Positions 26,618-35,305 of a stretch of DNA of 64,000 nt are shown piece by piece. The stretch spans positions 124,001 through 188,000 of the forward strand of contig NZ_LIQF01000001.1 in the NCBI RefSeq assembly GCF_001418205.1, read 5' to 3'. Source of the DNA: Marinomonas fungiae. GTDB lineage: Bacteria; Pseudomonadota; Gammaproteobacteria; Pseudomonadales; Marinomonadaceae. The position numbers and the translations under genes were made by a program. The notes below the pieces were generated by a model, which had not been told where the DNA came from, made no database searches, and saw only the letters and a program-made list of their open reading frames with translations. Numbering within the stretch: the first letter of the stretch is position 1; each line of letters begins with the position of its first letter.

Positions 26618-27598
26618 TTACAGACCTTTAACTTTGATCCAAGAGGTTTCTACGACCTCGGCCCACTCTTCTTTGATTGTTGGTCTAAAAATACTACTCT
26701 GATTACGACCATTTTTCTTCGATTCATACATGGCCTCATCTGCTCGAGAAATCAGACCAAGAGTATTACTGTCTTCCTGACAAACCTCTGTTATTCCTAA
26801 GCTTGCCGTCACAACAATTTCGTACAAATCGGTTTCGCAGGGAGTGTTACACAAGCTATTTCGTAGTGTTTCGGAAAGCTCGAATGCTTCCTTCTCGCCC
26901 CTATCAGGCACAAGGATGGCGAACTCTTCGCCTCCTATTCGGCCAATTGCCATGCCTTTATGGAGGCCTGCACGGAAGATATCGACCACATGACGAATGA
27001 CCTCATCACCCACACTATGTCCCAAGGTATCATTAACACGCTTAAAGTAATCAATATCAAACATGATCAGAGCAAACATGGCGTGCTGCTCATGGTAAGT
27101 ATCTATGGCCGCTTGCAGGAGTTTTGTAAAAGAACGGCGGTTGTAAACACCGGTTAACTCATCCACTTCGGATAAGTGTTTTAACTCCATTTCCAAATAG
27201 TGCTGCTTAGTGATGTTCTTTGCGTTCCACACGACAGTGCGCAGACCCTTTTCATATGTAGGCAGACTTTTAATCACACCTTCAAACCAGAGTTCTTTTG
27301 GCACAGTGAGACCATGAGGTAATTCAATCGTGCTGCCCTCATCGAACTTATACTTTACGTATTGCGTTTCCCCTGTATTGATCGCGTTGAGGATGTGCGT
27401 GAGAAATCCATCAGCCAGTTCCTCGGGCATAACATCATGTAACCGCTTACCAATAAACGGCTTACAATCAAACCCCGTGGCATTCTCTTCACCTCCGTAT
27501 ACATCTAGGTATTCACCGGTTTCAGAAAATACAAAAATATGATCTGGCAGGGTATCAAGTACTGCGTAATAGCGCGCTAGCACATTCTCATGTTTCAC
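26618..27598 (-). CDS. PAS-GGDEF diguanylate cyclase
   Basis: 326 residues. A PAS domain (about 8-130, LDTLPDHIFVFSETGEYLDVYGG) is followed by GGDEF from VDELTGVYNRRSF. The active site RIGGEEFAIL has GGEEF at residues about 222-226, and metal-binding Asp is in FDIDYFK. It lacks the RxxD inhibition site (H and M at these places). There are no membrane helices. It is the third such enzyme in this window and appears monocistronic. Confidence 0.87.
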   Translation of the reverse strand: MKHENVLARYYAVLDTLPDHIFVFSETGEYLDVYGGEENATGFDCKPFIGKRLHDVMPEELADGFLTHILNAINTGETQYVKYKFDEGSTIELPHGLTVPKELWFEGVIKSLPTYEKGLRTVVWNAKNITKQHYLEMELKHLSEVDELTGVYNRRSFTKLLQAAIDTYHEQHAMFALIMFDIDYFKRVNDTLGHSVGDEVIRHVVDIFRAGLHKGMAIGRIGGEEFAILVPDRGEKEAFELSETLRNSLCNTPCETDLYEIVVTASLGITEVCQEDSNTLGLISRADEAMYESKKNGRNQSSIFRPTIKEEWAEVVETSWIKVKGL

Positions 27599-27812
27599 AA
27601 ATCTCTACTCCATCAACACAATGGCCTCTCCATCTTGTCACAAGATAACTAAATGCCTGTTTGAATAAAAAGCATACGGTAAAGATAAAAGTTTGGATAA
27701 TACAAAACGGTAATTTTCTGTTTTGAAATGTGGTTTGCCCGTTTCTAACTTTCAGCAAGAAGTAAAGCTATACAGGATGCGAAAACCGTTCCCGCATCCT
27801 ATTTCCAAAGCA

Positions 27813-28373
27813 CTAACGCCACTTACGATCAGGGGCTTTGTAATTACGCATATGCTCAAGCAACACATCCGCTTGATCGGTTTTAATCAGCATATCCACA
27901 TACTGCGGACGAATAAAACCAGCATCACGCATCTGCTCAACCATGCTAAACAGTGGGTCGTAAAAGCCCATCACATTATAAAAAGCACAAGGCTTGTTGT
28001 GATGCCCCAGTTGCGCCCAGGTCCAGACTTCAAAGATCTCTTCAAGCGTACCAACGCCACCGGGCAATGCGACAAAAGCATCGGCTAATTCAGCCATTTT
28101 CGCTTTGCGTTCATGCATATCTTTGACGATATATAACTCAGTTAAGTTCGGATGAGCAATTTCTTTGTTTTTTAAGTATTCAGGAATGGCGCCATAGACC
28201 CTGCCACCATGAGCCAATACTGCATCAGCTATCGTCCCCATAAGACCGACATTACCGCCGCCGTAGACCACCTCAACACCTTGCTCAGCAAGGTACTTAC
28301 CAAGCTCTTTGGTGGCCTCAACAAAGCGCGGATCATTCCCGTTACTAGAGCCGCAAAAAACTGCAATTCTCAT
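27813..28373 (-). CDS. LOG family protein (nucleotide 5'-monophosphate phosphoribohydrolase)
   Basis: 186 residues. It shows FCGSSNG near the start, VYGGGNVGLMG, the helix HERKAKMAELADAF and the signature LPGGVGTLEEIFE. These are the hallmarks of the LOG/TIGR00730 family, which in plants and some bacteria release cytokinin bases from riboside monophosphates and in bacteria probably act in nucleotide salvage. I chose ATG 28373, which has a GGAAG site. ATG 28391 lacks one. Confidence 0.9.
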   Translation of the reverse strand: MRIAVFCGSSNGNDPRFVEATKELGKYLAEQGVEVVYGGGNVGLMGTIADAVLAHGGRVYGAIPEYLKNKEIAHPNLTELYIVKDMHERKAKMAELADAFVALPGGVGTLEEIFEVWTWAQLGHHNKPCAFYNVMGFYDPLFSMVEQMRDAGFIRPQYVDMLIKTDQADVLLEHMRNYKAPDRKWR

Positions 28374-28427
28374 TCTGACATCTTCCTTCATATTGCTTTA
28401 ATTCGACTAAACCCCACTGTAAGCGTT

Positions 28428-28730
28428 TTAGATAACAGCTTCAAAACATTCTAATTGCGGGTGCCCCATGTAGATGTCACGACGACTGCCGGCGTTAGCA
28501 TGCGCTTTACGGAAGGCTTCGGACTTAGTCCAAGCGTCAAAGGCTGCACGCGATTCCCACACGGCGTGAGATGAAAACAGGGTGTATTCTTCGTTAGTCG
28601 CCCCTTGTAGCAGGTTAAAGGATTGAAAACCCGGCACTTCATTGAGATAGGAGTCACGCCCCTTCCAGATTTCGATAAATTCTTGTTCGCAGCCCAATTT
28701 GATTTTGAAACGGTTCATGGCAATAAACAT
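28428..28730 (-). CDS. Antibiotic biosynthesis monooxygenase (ABM) domain protein
   Basis: 100 residues forming one ferredoxin-like ABM fold: MNRFKIKLGCEQEFIEIWKGR, then GFQSFNLLQG and TLFSSHAVWESRAAFDAW. The closest style is the IsdG/HmoB-like and YgiN-like group, which act on haem or quinones, but the haem-ligand His typical of IsdG is not certain here. ATG 28730 has an AGAGG site. It lies just upstream of the LOG gene on the same strand with a 54-base gap. Confidence 0.8.
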   Translation of the reverse strand: MFIAMNRFKIKLGCEQEFIEIWKGRDSYLNEVPGFQSFNLLQGATNEEYTLFSSHAVWESRAAFDAWTKSEAFRKAHANAGSRRDIYMGHPQLECFEAVI

Positions 28731-28827
28731 AATGACCTCTTAAACAACATGATTTTGTCAACTTTTATAGCTTTCCAAGGCATTCAAAGCTAGTATGGCG
28801 ACCTTTTATTTTTGCAGAGCTGACATC

Positions 28828-29571
28828 ATGTCCGAAACTGTTTTATACACTGACTTGTCAGCCTACTATGATCTCATGTGTGCTGATATCAATTATCAAG
28901 CACAAAGTGAATGCGTCATGCGCTTAGACCAGATCTTTGGTAACGCAGGACACCAGCATCTCGATATGGCGTGTGGTACAGGCCCACACATTCGCTATTT
29001 TCTAGACTCTGGATATCAAAGCCAAGGGTTGGATCTAAACCAGCCGATGCTCGACAAAGCACAAATTCGCTGTCCCGAGGCCACTTTTAGTTTACAGAAC
29101 ATGTGCTCCTTTAGCGTTGAGCAGCCAGTGGATTTGATCACCTGCTTCTTATATTCAATCCACTACAGCGGCGACATCGCCCCTCTAGAAGCCTGTTTTG
29201 AAGCGGTATCTGGCGCCCTTACTGAGGGCGGTGTTTTTTGCTTTAACTCTGTCGACAAGCGTTTTATTGATAATCAGTCATCTGTAGCACATTCCGCTGA
29301 ACAAGATGGCAGCTTATTTGATTTTCGCTCCGGTTGGTTTTATGAAGGCCAAGGTTCAAAACAACTGTTACGTCTGGTCATCCAAAAAACCTCTGGCGAT
29401 CAAGTGGAAGTCTGGCAAGACAGCCATCCGATGGTAGCGGTAGCGTTCCCAGAGCTGACCTTGCTATTAGAAAAACATTTTGACGTGTTTGTATTTGAAC
29501 ACGACTACGACAAGCTTTTGCCATGGGAAGGCCAAACTGGTAACGCCATTTTTGTCTGTGTGAAGCGCTAA
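28828..29571 (+). CDS. Class I SAM-dependent methyltransferase
   Basis: 247 residues. It has the SAM-binding motif I LDMACGTGPHIRYF, the acidic loop GLDLNQPMLDKA (motif II) and a motif III region VDLITCFLYSIHY. The fold is that of small-molecule methyltransferases. I chose ATG 28828 because the preceding in-frame codons look unstructured. The ribosome site is weak. The substrate is unknown, and there is no obvious partner in the neighbourhood. Confidence 0.82.
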   Translation: MSETVLYTDLSAYYDLMCADINYQAQSECVMRLDQIFGNAGHQHLDMACGTGPHIRYFLDSGYQSQGLDLNQPMLDKAQIRCPEATFSLQNMCSFSVEQPVDLITCFLYSIHYSGDIAPLEACFEAVSGALTEGGVFCFNSVDKRFIDNQSSVAHSAEQDGSLFDFRSGWFYEGQGSKQLLRLVIQKTSGDQVEVWQDSHPMVAVAFPELTLLLEKHFDVFVFEHDYDKLLPWEGQTGNAIFVCVKR

Positions 29572-29585
29572 CGCACCAACGTTCA

Positions 29586-29627
29586 CCTTACTTACAGGTT
29601 GTAAGCATTTAGTTCTTGTAAGTAAGG
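29586..29627. terminator. Inverted repeat between convergent methyltransferase and PLP-enzyme genes
   Basis: CCTTACTTACA/TGTAAGTAAGG, 11-base perfect arms around a 20-base loop that holds the stop codon of the PLP-enzyme gene. It may act as a terminator, though no T run follows. Confidence 0.4.
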
Positions 29628-30632
29628 AGTGATGTCGCCAATCTCACGTGCGACCCAATCTGGATTATAGTAAGTGTCCTGATAACGGTCGCCACTGTCA
29701 CACATCAAGGTCACAATCGAACCTGATTGATTACGTTGTTGCATGGTGTTCGCGACTTGTAACACCCCCCAAAAATTTGCCCCTGTTGACGGTCCGGCCC
29801 TACGCCCAACCAAAGCACTGATCCAATACATGGTAGCCACACTAGCCGCATCGGGTACTTTTAACATGGCATCAATCACATCAGGTTGAAACGAAGCTTC
29901 TACCTTGGGACGTCCAATACCTTCGATACGACTGCCTCGTGGCGAGGTAACCGTGGCGTCCCGTTTTTTGTACCCCTCATAAAATGCAGAGAACTCTGGG
30001 TCAACAACCACCAGTTGCGTATCTAGGCCTTTGTAACGGATAAATCGGCCAATGGTTGCAGAGGTGCCACCCGTTCCCGCACTCATTACCACCGTATGAG
30101 GGATGGGATGCGGTTCCAATGCCAGCTGTCCAAACATACTTTCTGCAATGTTATTGCTGCCACGCCAATCGGTGGCCCGTTCAGCGTAAAGAAATTGATC
30201 CATAAAATAGCCTTGTGTCTGCGCCGCCAAACGCAACGCTGCGTCATGCATTTGCGTAGCGCACGTAACAAAGTGGCACTGCCCACCGTATTGCTCAATT
30301 TGGCGGATTTTACTTTGTGCTGTGGTGCTTGGCATCACGGCGATGAACGTCAGACCGAGCATACGCGCAAAGTAGGCTTCAGACACCGCCGTACTGCCTG
30401 ATGACGCTTCAATAATGGTGGTGTCCTGTTTGATTTTGCCATTGCACAACGCATACAGAAATAAAGAGCGAGCCAAACGGTGTTTTAAACTGCCTGTTGG
30501 GTGGGTGCTCTCATCTTTTAGGTAGATGTCAATGTTTGCAAAACAGTGCCCTTCAAGCTTTATCAAGTGTGTGTCTGCTGATCGCTGGTAATCCGCATTA
30601 ATCTTGGCTATGGCCTCGCTCACCCAATTCAT
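29592..30632 (-). CDS. PLP-dependent cysteine synthase-fold enzyme, probably L-cysteine desulfhydrase (Cds1-like)
   Basis: 346 residues of the fold-type II PLP family. The PLP Lys is Lys50 in PTGSLKHR, the substrate loop is EASSGSTAVSEAYFA, and the phosphate-binding glycine loop is SAGTGGTSATIGR. It differs from CysK/CysM (long insertions, C-terminal DSGDRYQDTY) and resembles the Cds1-like cysteine desulfhydrases, which make sulfide, pyruvate and ammonia from cysteine. AGGA lies six bases before ATG 30632. A decayed Lrp/AsnC gene lies divergently upstream. Confidence 0.82.
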   Translation of the reverse strand: MNWVSEAIAKINADYQRSADTHLIKLEGHCFANIDIYLKDESTHPTGSLKHRLARSLFLYALCNGKIKQDTTIIEASSGSTAVSEAYFARMLGLTFIAVMPSTTAQSKIRQIEQYGGQCHFVTCATQMHDAALRLAAQTQGYFMDQFLYAERATDWRGSNNIAESMFGQLALEPHPIPHTVVMSAGTGGTSATIGRFIRYKGLDTQLVVVDPEFSAFYEGYKKRDATVTSPRGSRIEGIGRPKVEASFQPDVIDAMLKVPDAASVATMYWISALVGRRAGPSTGANFWGVLQVANTMQQRNQSGSIVTLMCDSGDRYQDTYYNPDWVAREIGDITPYLQELNAYNL

Positions 30633-30770
30633 GGTTTTCCTCTTTGTCTTTCAAGCTGATGCTCTTACTGTAGGCGTTTGCAAAGGAAAAGCTTAGCTAT
30701 TTCCTTTCTATCAGAGCTATGCTTTGGAAAAATTTTCTTTACTGAATATATATTTTGTAAATTTTTACCA

Positions 30771-30881
30771 ATGGATAGTACTGATTTAAAAATTCTTGAT
30801 ATTTTACAACGCGACTGCCCCCTATTTATTCAAGAAATTAAGTACACAACACCTCTACCGATTCATGTTGGGACTTTATGA
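30771..30881 (+). pseudogene. Remnant of an Lrp/AsnC-family regulator (N-terminal 23 residues)
   Basis: The frame reads MDSTDLKILDILQRDCPL followed by FIQEI, which matches the first helices of Lrp/AsnC regulators. It then turns into unrelated KYTTPLPIHVGTL and stops. The recognition helix and the whole RAM effector domain are missing. Divergent Lrp/AsnC regulators are common beside cysteine-degrading enzymes, so this is likely the lost regulator of the PLP enzyme at 29592-30632. A deletion seems to have fused it to sequence just before the DUF3010 gene. Confidence 0.65.
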
Positions 30882-30934
30882 TTACGGACGATGTGCGATA
30901 ATGCCCACCATACATTCAGTTAGGACTCTTTTTT

Positions 30935-31357
30935 ATGATCACATGTGGTATCGAAATCAAAGGCAGCGAAGTTATCTTATGCCTACTTTCCAAAGATGAC
31001 GGTTTCTTCCAGTTACCAGATTGCCGCCAAGTTCGCCACGCTTTGATACACCCAAATGAAGCTGAAGCCATGCGTAAGTTTCAATTTACCATGAAGAAGC
31101 TGTTTGAAGACTACAAAGTCAAAAATGTTGTGATTCGTGAGCGCCCAACGAAAGGCAAATTTGCCGGTGGTGCGGTGGGTTTCAAAATGGAAGCGGCGAT
31201 TCAGTTAATCGATGGCGTGAACGTAGAGCTGATCAACAATGCAACCATGAAAGAAATCATCAAAGAGAACCCTCTACCGATTGATTTCTCGGCAACAGGT
31301 CTTAAGGCCTTTCAAGAAGGCGCCTTTACGGTGGCCTATGCAGCACTAAGCCGATAA
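30935..31357 (+). CDS. DUF3010 family protein
   Basis: 140 residues, recognised as the conserved gammaproteobacterial DUF3010 family: MITCGIEIKGSEVILCLL at the start, then VVIRERPTKGKFAGGAVGFK and ELINNATMKEIIKENPLP. The start with an acidic residue after a beta strand, and the repeating strand-helix order, recall RNase H/actin-like folds, but no function is known. It has an AGGA site and its own strong terminator. Confidence 0.85.
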   Translation: MITCGIEIKGSEVILCLLSKDDGFFQLPDCRQVRHALIHPNEAEAMRKFQFTMKKLFEDYKVKNVVIRERPTKGKFAGGAVGFKMEAAIQLIDGVNVELINNATMKEIIKENPLPIDFSATGLKAFQEGAFTVAYAALSR

Positions 31358-31375
31358 CCCGATTCTATACAGAGT

Positions 31376-31412
31376 AAAAGCCCCGTTAAAGAAACACCTT
31401 AACGGGGCTTTT
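31376..31412 (+). terminator. Rho-independent terminator after DUF3010 gene
   Basis: A 14-base perfect stem AAAAGCCCCGTTAA/TTAACGGGGCTTTT with a 9-base loop. It probably works in both directions, but no T tract is needed beyond the stem arms. Confidence 0.85.
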
Positions 31413-31464
31413 AATTGCGTTCTGTCTGGCTAAGAACGCTGACTTTCTGGCACATCACTGAGCA

Positions 31465-32685
31465 TTAATGTGCTCCCACCAATGGCTCACCATTAGCCGG
31501 AGTTCTACCGCTCAAATAAATGTAACCAGCTAGCACCAATAGCACACCACTTACTGCTGTGATGAGCCAATAAACATTGCTCAAACTACCTGTCGCGTCA
31601 TTGATAAAACCAGCCATTAGGTTACCCAACGCACCACCTAAGCCAAAGGTCACCATACCCAGACCATTAATCTGCATAGTGGCTTTTGAGCTGTACTGCT
31701 TGCTCACCCAGCCGGCAATGATCCCCCAAATTGGGAAATACATAAGACCGTAACCAATCCCTGCCAGTAGAACGAATTTTGCAGGATCGTAGGTAAATGC
31801 CGTCAGGCCCATTGCAAAGGCGGCAAAAATAGCGACTAGAGCCAAACCATGACCTTTTTGATCCGCTAATTTCCCTACCATAAAGCCTGCTACCATACCC
31901 GTTATACCAATCACACTCCAAGTGTAGCCGCCCAACGAAGCCGGCAGCTCAAGCTGCGCTAAGAAGACGTTTAACCAAGTTGAGAACGTCATGGTTGATA
32001 AACCGACGAGAAACAGAACCAAGCACGATAGAAATGCAGTACGCTCCGTGACTACGGTCTTAAATAATTGACCTGAGCTCATTGCTGAGCTTGGTATCAA
32101 CAGCTCCACATTAATGTTTGCGTTGTTGTCTGAGCTTCGTTTCAAGCTTTTTAGCAAATGCAGCGTCGCCAATAAAACTACCAAGCCAAAAACCGCGGCA
32201 GCTATCCAACCGCTGCGCCAACCAAACACGGGCACAACCAGCAGAATAACAAGACCATTAAAGCTGTAACCCCATGCCGTACCGCTGGCGGCAATGGATA
32301 AATTCGTCGAAGTACGATCCGCACGACCATAGCAGGTCGTCATCTCCACAATACCGCCCCAGCAAAATGCCGCACTGAAAGCCATTACCGTTAATACCAA
32401 TGTGATCATAAGCGGATCATTTAGCCACGCCATGGTGAACAGTAAAGTGCTCGTTAATAGGCCTGACCCCAATAACAACTTACCTGAATCCAACCGATGA
32501 CCGATCACCCCCAGCAACATGGCACCCGCCAAATAAGCCAGCTGCGTCAAAGCACCAATAGTCGCCAAATGCCAGCTGGTGATATCAACCGACTGCTGCA
32601 TTAGGGGCACTAATGCAGCAAACAAGAACAAGCCAAAGCCATGGCTTATGACTTGGTTAAAGCCAAAGGTGAATGCCATTCGCAT
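31465..32685 (-). CDS. MFS transporter (paralogue 1)
   Basis: 406 residues with 12 membrane helices. It is closely similar along its length to the next gene: both start MRM(A/P)(F/I)TFGF and share GFGL(F/Y)LFAALVPLMQ, GWRSGW/A at helix 5-6, LGGYTWS and QINGLGMV/QINGIGMV. The family exchanges organic solutes with protons (oxalate/formate-like or monocarboxylate branches are possible). I chose ATG 32685 behind AGGAGT. It lies in tandem with paralogue 2, and a 40-base block upstream matches one upstream of paralogue 2. Confidence 0.88.
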   Translation of the reverse strand: MRMAFTFGFNQVISHGFGLFLFAALVPLMQQSVDITSWHLATIGALTQLAYLAGAMLLGVIGHRLDSGKLLLGSGLLTSTLLFTMAWLNDPLMITLVLTVMAFSAAFCWGGIVEMTTCYGRADRTSTNLSIAASGTAWGYSFNGLVILLVVPVFGWRSGWIAAAVFGLVVLLATLHLLKSLKRSSDNNANINVELLIPSSAMSSGQLFKTVVTERTAFLSCLVLFLVGLSTMTFSTWLNVFLAQLELPASLGGYTWSVIGITGMVAGFMVGKLADQKGHGLALVAIFAAFAMGLTAFTYDPAKFVLLAGIGYGLMYFPIWGIIAGWVSKQYSSKATMQINGLGMVTFGLGGALGNLMAGFINDATGSLSNVYWLITAVSGVLLVLAGYIYLSGRTPANGEPLVGAH

Positions 32686-32782
32686 GTAATGTACTCCTAT
32701 TCGCAACACTTATTTTATTAGAGCTGGAGATGACTAACTATGTAGCCGATGGACGCATATTAATCCGCTTTCAGAGTTCCAC

Positions 32783-32822
32783 AAATCGAAAAGAATTGAT
32801 TTCTTCGTTCAGCTTTATTGAA
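32783..32822 (-). promoter_or_regulatory. Candidate LysR operator/promoter block, copy 1
   Basis: 40 bases matching the block at 34138-34177 at 29 positions by eye. The core AAATCGA and TCTTCGTTC are identical, and the end TTGAA is shared. It sits about 100-140 bases upstream of MFS paralogue 1, at nearly the same distance and orientation as copy 2 before paralogue 2. Confidence 0.55.
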
Positions 32823-32848
32823 TTCTGATATTCAACCACCCGACCTTT

Positions 32849-34051
32849 TTAAAAAGCGCCCACGAACGGTTCATCTGGTGTCCGTTCCGTCATGTAAATA
32901 TACGTTGCTAACGCTGCCAGCAAGACACTGATCACCGCAATCAAGCCGTACATGGTTGACAGACTTCCGGTAAACTCCAGAATCGCTCCTGCCAATAAAT
33001 TCCCTAACGCTCCCCCCGTTCCAAACACCACCATGCCGATACCGTTGATTTGCATGGTCACTTTGGAGCTGTACTGCTTATTTAGCCAACCAGAGATCAC
33101 TCCCCAAATAGCGAAATACATCAAGCCGTAGCCAAAGCCAGCGACCAAGACAAAGCGACTCGGATCGTAGGTAAACGCCGTAATGCACAAGGCAAAGCCT
33201 AGGAACATGACCAATAGTGCAATACCATGCCCCTTGTAATCCGACAGCTTGCCCGCCAGTAGACCCGACACCATGCCCGACAAGCCGATCATACTCCAAG
33301 TATAGCCACCCAATGCGCTTGGCAAAGAAAGCTCGGCTAAATACAAGTTTAGCCACGTCGAAAACGGAATGGTGGCAAAGCCCACAGCAAAGAAAATCAA
33401 ACAAGACAAGAACGCTGGGCGCTCTTTAAAAACGGTTCGCATAAGCTGTTTCACCCCCATCGCCAAGACATCTCCAGGGATACGATCGGTTTTTTCCTCA
33501 CTGGACTGCAATCGTTTCAGTAATACGATTATTGTCAGCAGTGCCAAGATGCCTAATACACCGCCCAACGCCCAAGCGCTGCGCCAGCCAAACAAGGGAA
33601 TAAACATCAAGATAAGGGCGCCGTTAACGCCGTAGCCCCAAGCACTACCGCTAGCGATGAAAGATAAGTTCGTCGCTGTGCGACCAACCAATCCATAGCG
33701 GGTCACTAACTCCACAATGCAGCCCCAACAAATCGCGGCATTAACCGCCAGTACAACCAGGGCACCTAAAATCACCGCTTGATCATTCTGTGAGGCCATA
33801 ATGAACAACATGGCACTGGTCACAACCATGGAAATCATCAACACCTTGCCCGAATCAAAACGCTGCCCATATGTCCCTACCAACATAGCGCCTGACAAAT
33901 ACGCCACTTGAGTACAGGCTCCAACAATGGCTAAAAACCAAGCACTGATATCAATGCTGCTTTGCATCAAAGGCACAAGGGCTGCGAATAGATAAAGGCC
34001 AAAACCATTACTAACAATTTGACTAAAACCAAAGGTGATTGGCATACGCAT
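32849..34051 (-). CDS. MFS transporter (paralogue 2)
   Basis: 400 residues, 12 membrane helices, tandem duplicate of the gene at 31465-32685. The duplication includes the upstream region, so each copy has its own promoter. A TAAGGAG site precedes ATG 34051. A GTG three codons upstream is a less likely start. It is divergent from a LysR regulator, which probably responds to the same substrate and controls both transporters. The substrate is unknown. Confidence 0.88.
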   Translation of the reverse strand: MRMPITFGFSQIVSNGFGLYLFAALVPLMQSSIDISAWFLAIVGACTQVAYLSGAMLVGTYGQRFDSGKVLMISMVVTSAMLFIMASQNDQAVILGALVVLAVNAAICWGCIVELVTRYGLVGRTATNLSFIASGSAWGYGVNGALILMFIPLFGWRSAWALGGVLGILALLTIIVLLKRLQSSEEKTDRIPGDVLAMGVKQLMRTVFKERPAFLSCLIFFAVGFATIPFSTWLNLYLAELSLPSALGGYTWSMIGLSGMVSGLLAGKLSDYKGHGIALLVMFLGFALCITAFTYDPSRFVLVAGFGYGLMYFAIWGVISGWLNKQYSSKVTMQINGIGMVVFGTGGALGNLLAGAILEFTGSLSTMYGLIAVISVLLAALATYIYMTERTPDEPFVGAF

Positions 34052-34137
34052 ATTCAGCACTCCTTATCTTTCAGAGCGGTAGATGAAGATCCCTTGTGGG
34101 CGATTTCGCGTATATTAGGGGCTTGCCTTTATTCGGT

Positions 34138-34177
34138 AAATCGATAAATATTCAACTCTTCGTTCGACAATGTTGAA
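34138..34177. promoter_or_regulatory. Candidate LysR operator/promoter block, copy 2
   Basis: A 40-base block in the divergent region between the LysR gene and MFS paralogue 2. It includes the inverted repeat TTCAAC (34151-34156) / GTTGAA (34172-34177), and the sequence is shared with copy 1 ahead of paralogue 1. Confidence 0.55.
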
Positions 34178-34186
34178 AACAGAGCC

Positions 34187-35083
34187 ATGCGTGATTTACC
34201 GATAAATTTGCTACGTACTTTCATGGTGGTAGCGGACACCTTAAACCTCACCGAAGCCGCGAAACAACTGCATAAAGCCCCTTCTACAGTGAGCATGCAG
34301 CTGAACCGTTTGGAGGAGTTAGTTGCTAATCCGTTGATGGAGCGTGGTCAACATGGGGTACGCTTAACTGCGGTGGGGTTACTGTTAAAAAACCACGCTC
34401 AGCAGTTATTAAATCTGCACGATCAGATTGTGGGTTCATTCCAGAATATGGACATTGGTGGTGTCGTACGTTTAGGGACTCATGATCAATATGCCAGTCG
34501 AGCGCTAGCGCCGATTCTGCAAGAATTTATCTTGAGTTACCCTGAAGCGGAGCTAGAGGCTTTTTGCGATTATCGCCCTGATCACTTAATCGACATGTTA
34601 GAACGGGGACGCTTGGACATTGCTTTGGTGGAACGCAAAGCCGGAACTGAGGGTGGGTTGCGCCTACGCCGTGATCGTTTGGTATGGATTCGAGGAAAAA
34701 ATCATTTCGTCCATACTCAAGCGGTGCTGCCATTGGTCGTATTCGAAGAAGGCTGTATACACCGCCGCTATGCCTGTGAAGCACTCGACGCTGCTGGCAT
34801 ACCTTATCGCGTAGCATTCACTAGCCAAAGCCGTATGGGCGTACTGGCCGCTGTTCGAGCGGGAATCGGAGTCGCTATCATTCCTCATCATACCGTTGAA
34901 GATGATTTAGCCATTATCACCCATGAGCTTCCAACATTACCGGAAACCGATATGACGTTAATGATCTCGCCCAAGGTAAACGAGGCAACTCGCCGTTTAG
35001 AAAACATCATTTTAGAAAGCCCAGTGTTTAACCCGATGGGTAATGGCGTAACAACCCCTGAAGACGCCGTGATTGAGTATTAA
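34187..35083 (+). CDS. LysR-family transcriptional regulator
   Basis: 298 residues. The N-terminal winged helix reads LPINLLRTFMVVADTLNLTEAAKQLHKAPSTVSMQLNRLEE, residues 4-44. The effector domain follows (VRLGTHDQYASRALAP, then GVLAAVRAGIGVAIIP). It is close to the branch that controls divergently transcribed transporters. It is divergent from MFS paralogue 2, with a candidate operator block between them. The effector is unknown. Confidence 0.9.
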   Translation: MRDLPINLLRTFMVVADTLNLTEAAKQLHKAPSTVSMQLNRLEELVANPLMERGQHGVRLTAVGLLLKNHAQQLLNLHDQIVGSFQNMDIGGVVRLGTHDQYASRALAPILQEFILSYPEAELEAFCDYRPDHLIDMLERGRLDIALVERKAGTEGGLRLRRDRLVWIRGKNHFVHTQAVLPLVVFEEGCIHRRYACEALDAAGIPYRVAFTSQSRMGVLAAVRAGIGVAIIPHHTVEDDLAIITHELPTLPETDMTLMISPKVNEATRRLENIILESPVFNPMGNGVTTPEDAVIEY

Positions 35084-35101
35084 AAATTCACTCAAAAAAA
35101 A

Positions 35102-35125
35102 GCCCCAATAGTTAAATATTGGGGC
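35102..35125. terminator. Bidirectional terminator between lysR and a small ORF
   Basis: The 9-base stem GCCCCAATA/TATTGGGGC has a 6-base loop. The minus strand carries eight T right after the stem, and the plus strand carries CTCTGTTT. It therefore terminates both lysR and the small minus-strand gene at 35198-35305. Confidence 0.85.
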
Positions 35126-35197
35126 CTCTGTTTATCCTGATGGGCTATTTTGGTCATATCAAAAATCGACTTATCTGACTCTTTCGCCAACCTTCAG

Positions 35198-35305
35198 TTA
35201 GTTTGCTGAGTGAAGATCATCAAACACACCTTGTAGCTCTTTGTTCTGTTCTTGAGCGGCTTGAAGTTTTTGTGAGGTTGTCATGGCTTTAATAATTTCG
35301 TTCAT
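35198..35305 (-). CDS. Predicted 35-residue small protein
   Basis: ATG 35305 opens a 35-codon frame that starts MNEIIKAMTTSQKLQAAQ, continues EQNKELQGVFDDLHSAN and then stops. The composition is plausible protein: one long polar helix rich in Q, E and K with no Cys or Trp. A purine-rich AAAGGAAAAGAGAG tract precedes the start, and the gene ends in a strong terminator whose T run faces this strand. It has no recognised relatives. It could also be an sRNA with an incidental frame. Confidence 0.55.
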   Translation of the reverse strand: MNEIIKAMTTSQKLQAAQEQNKELQGVFDDLHSAN

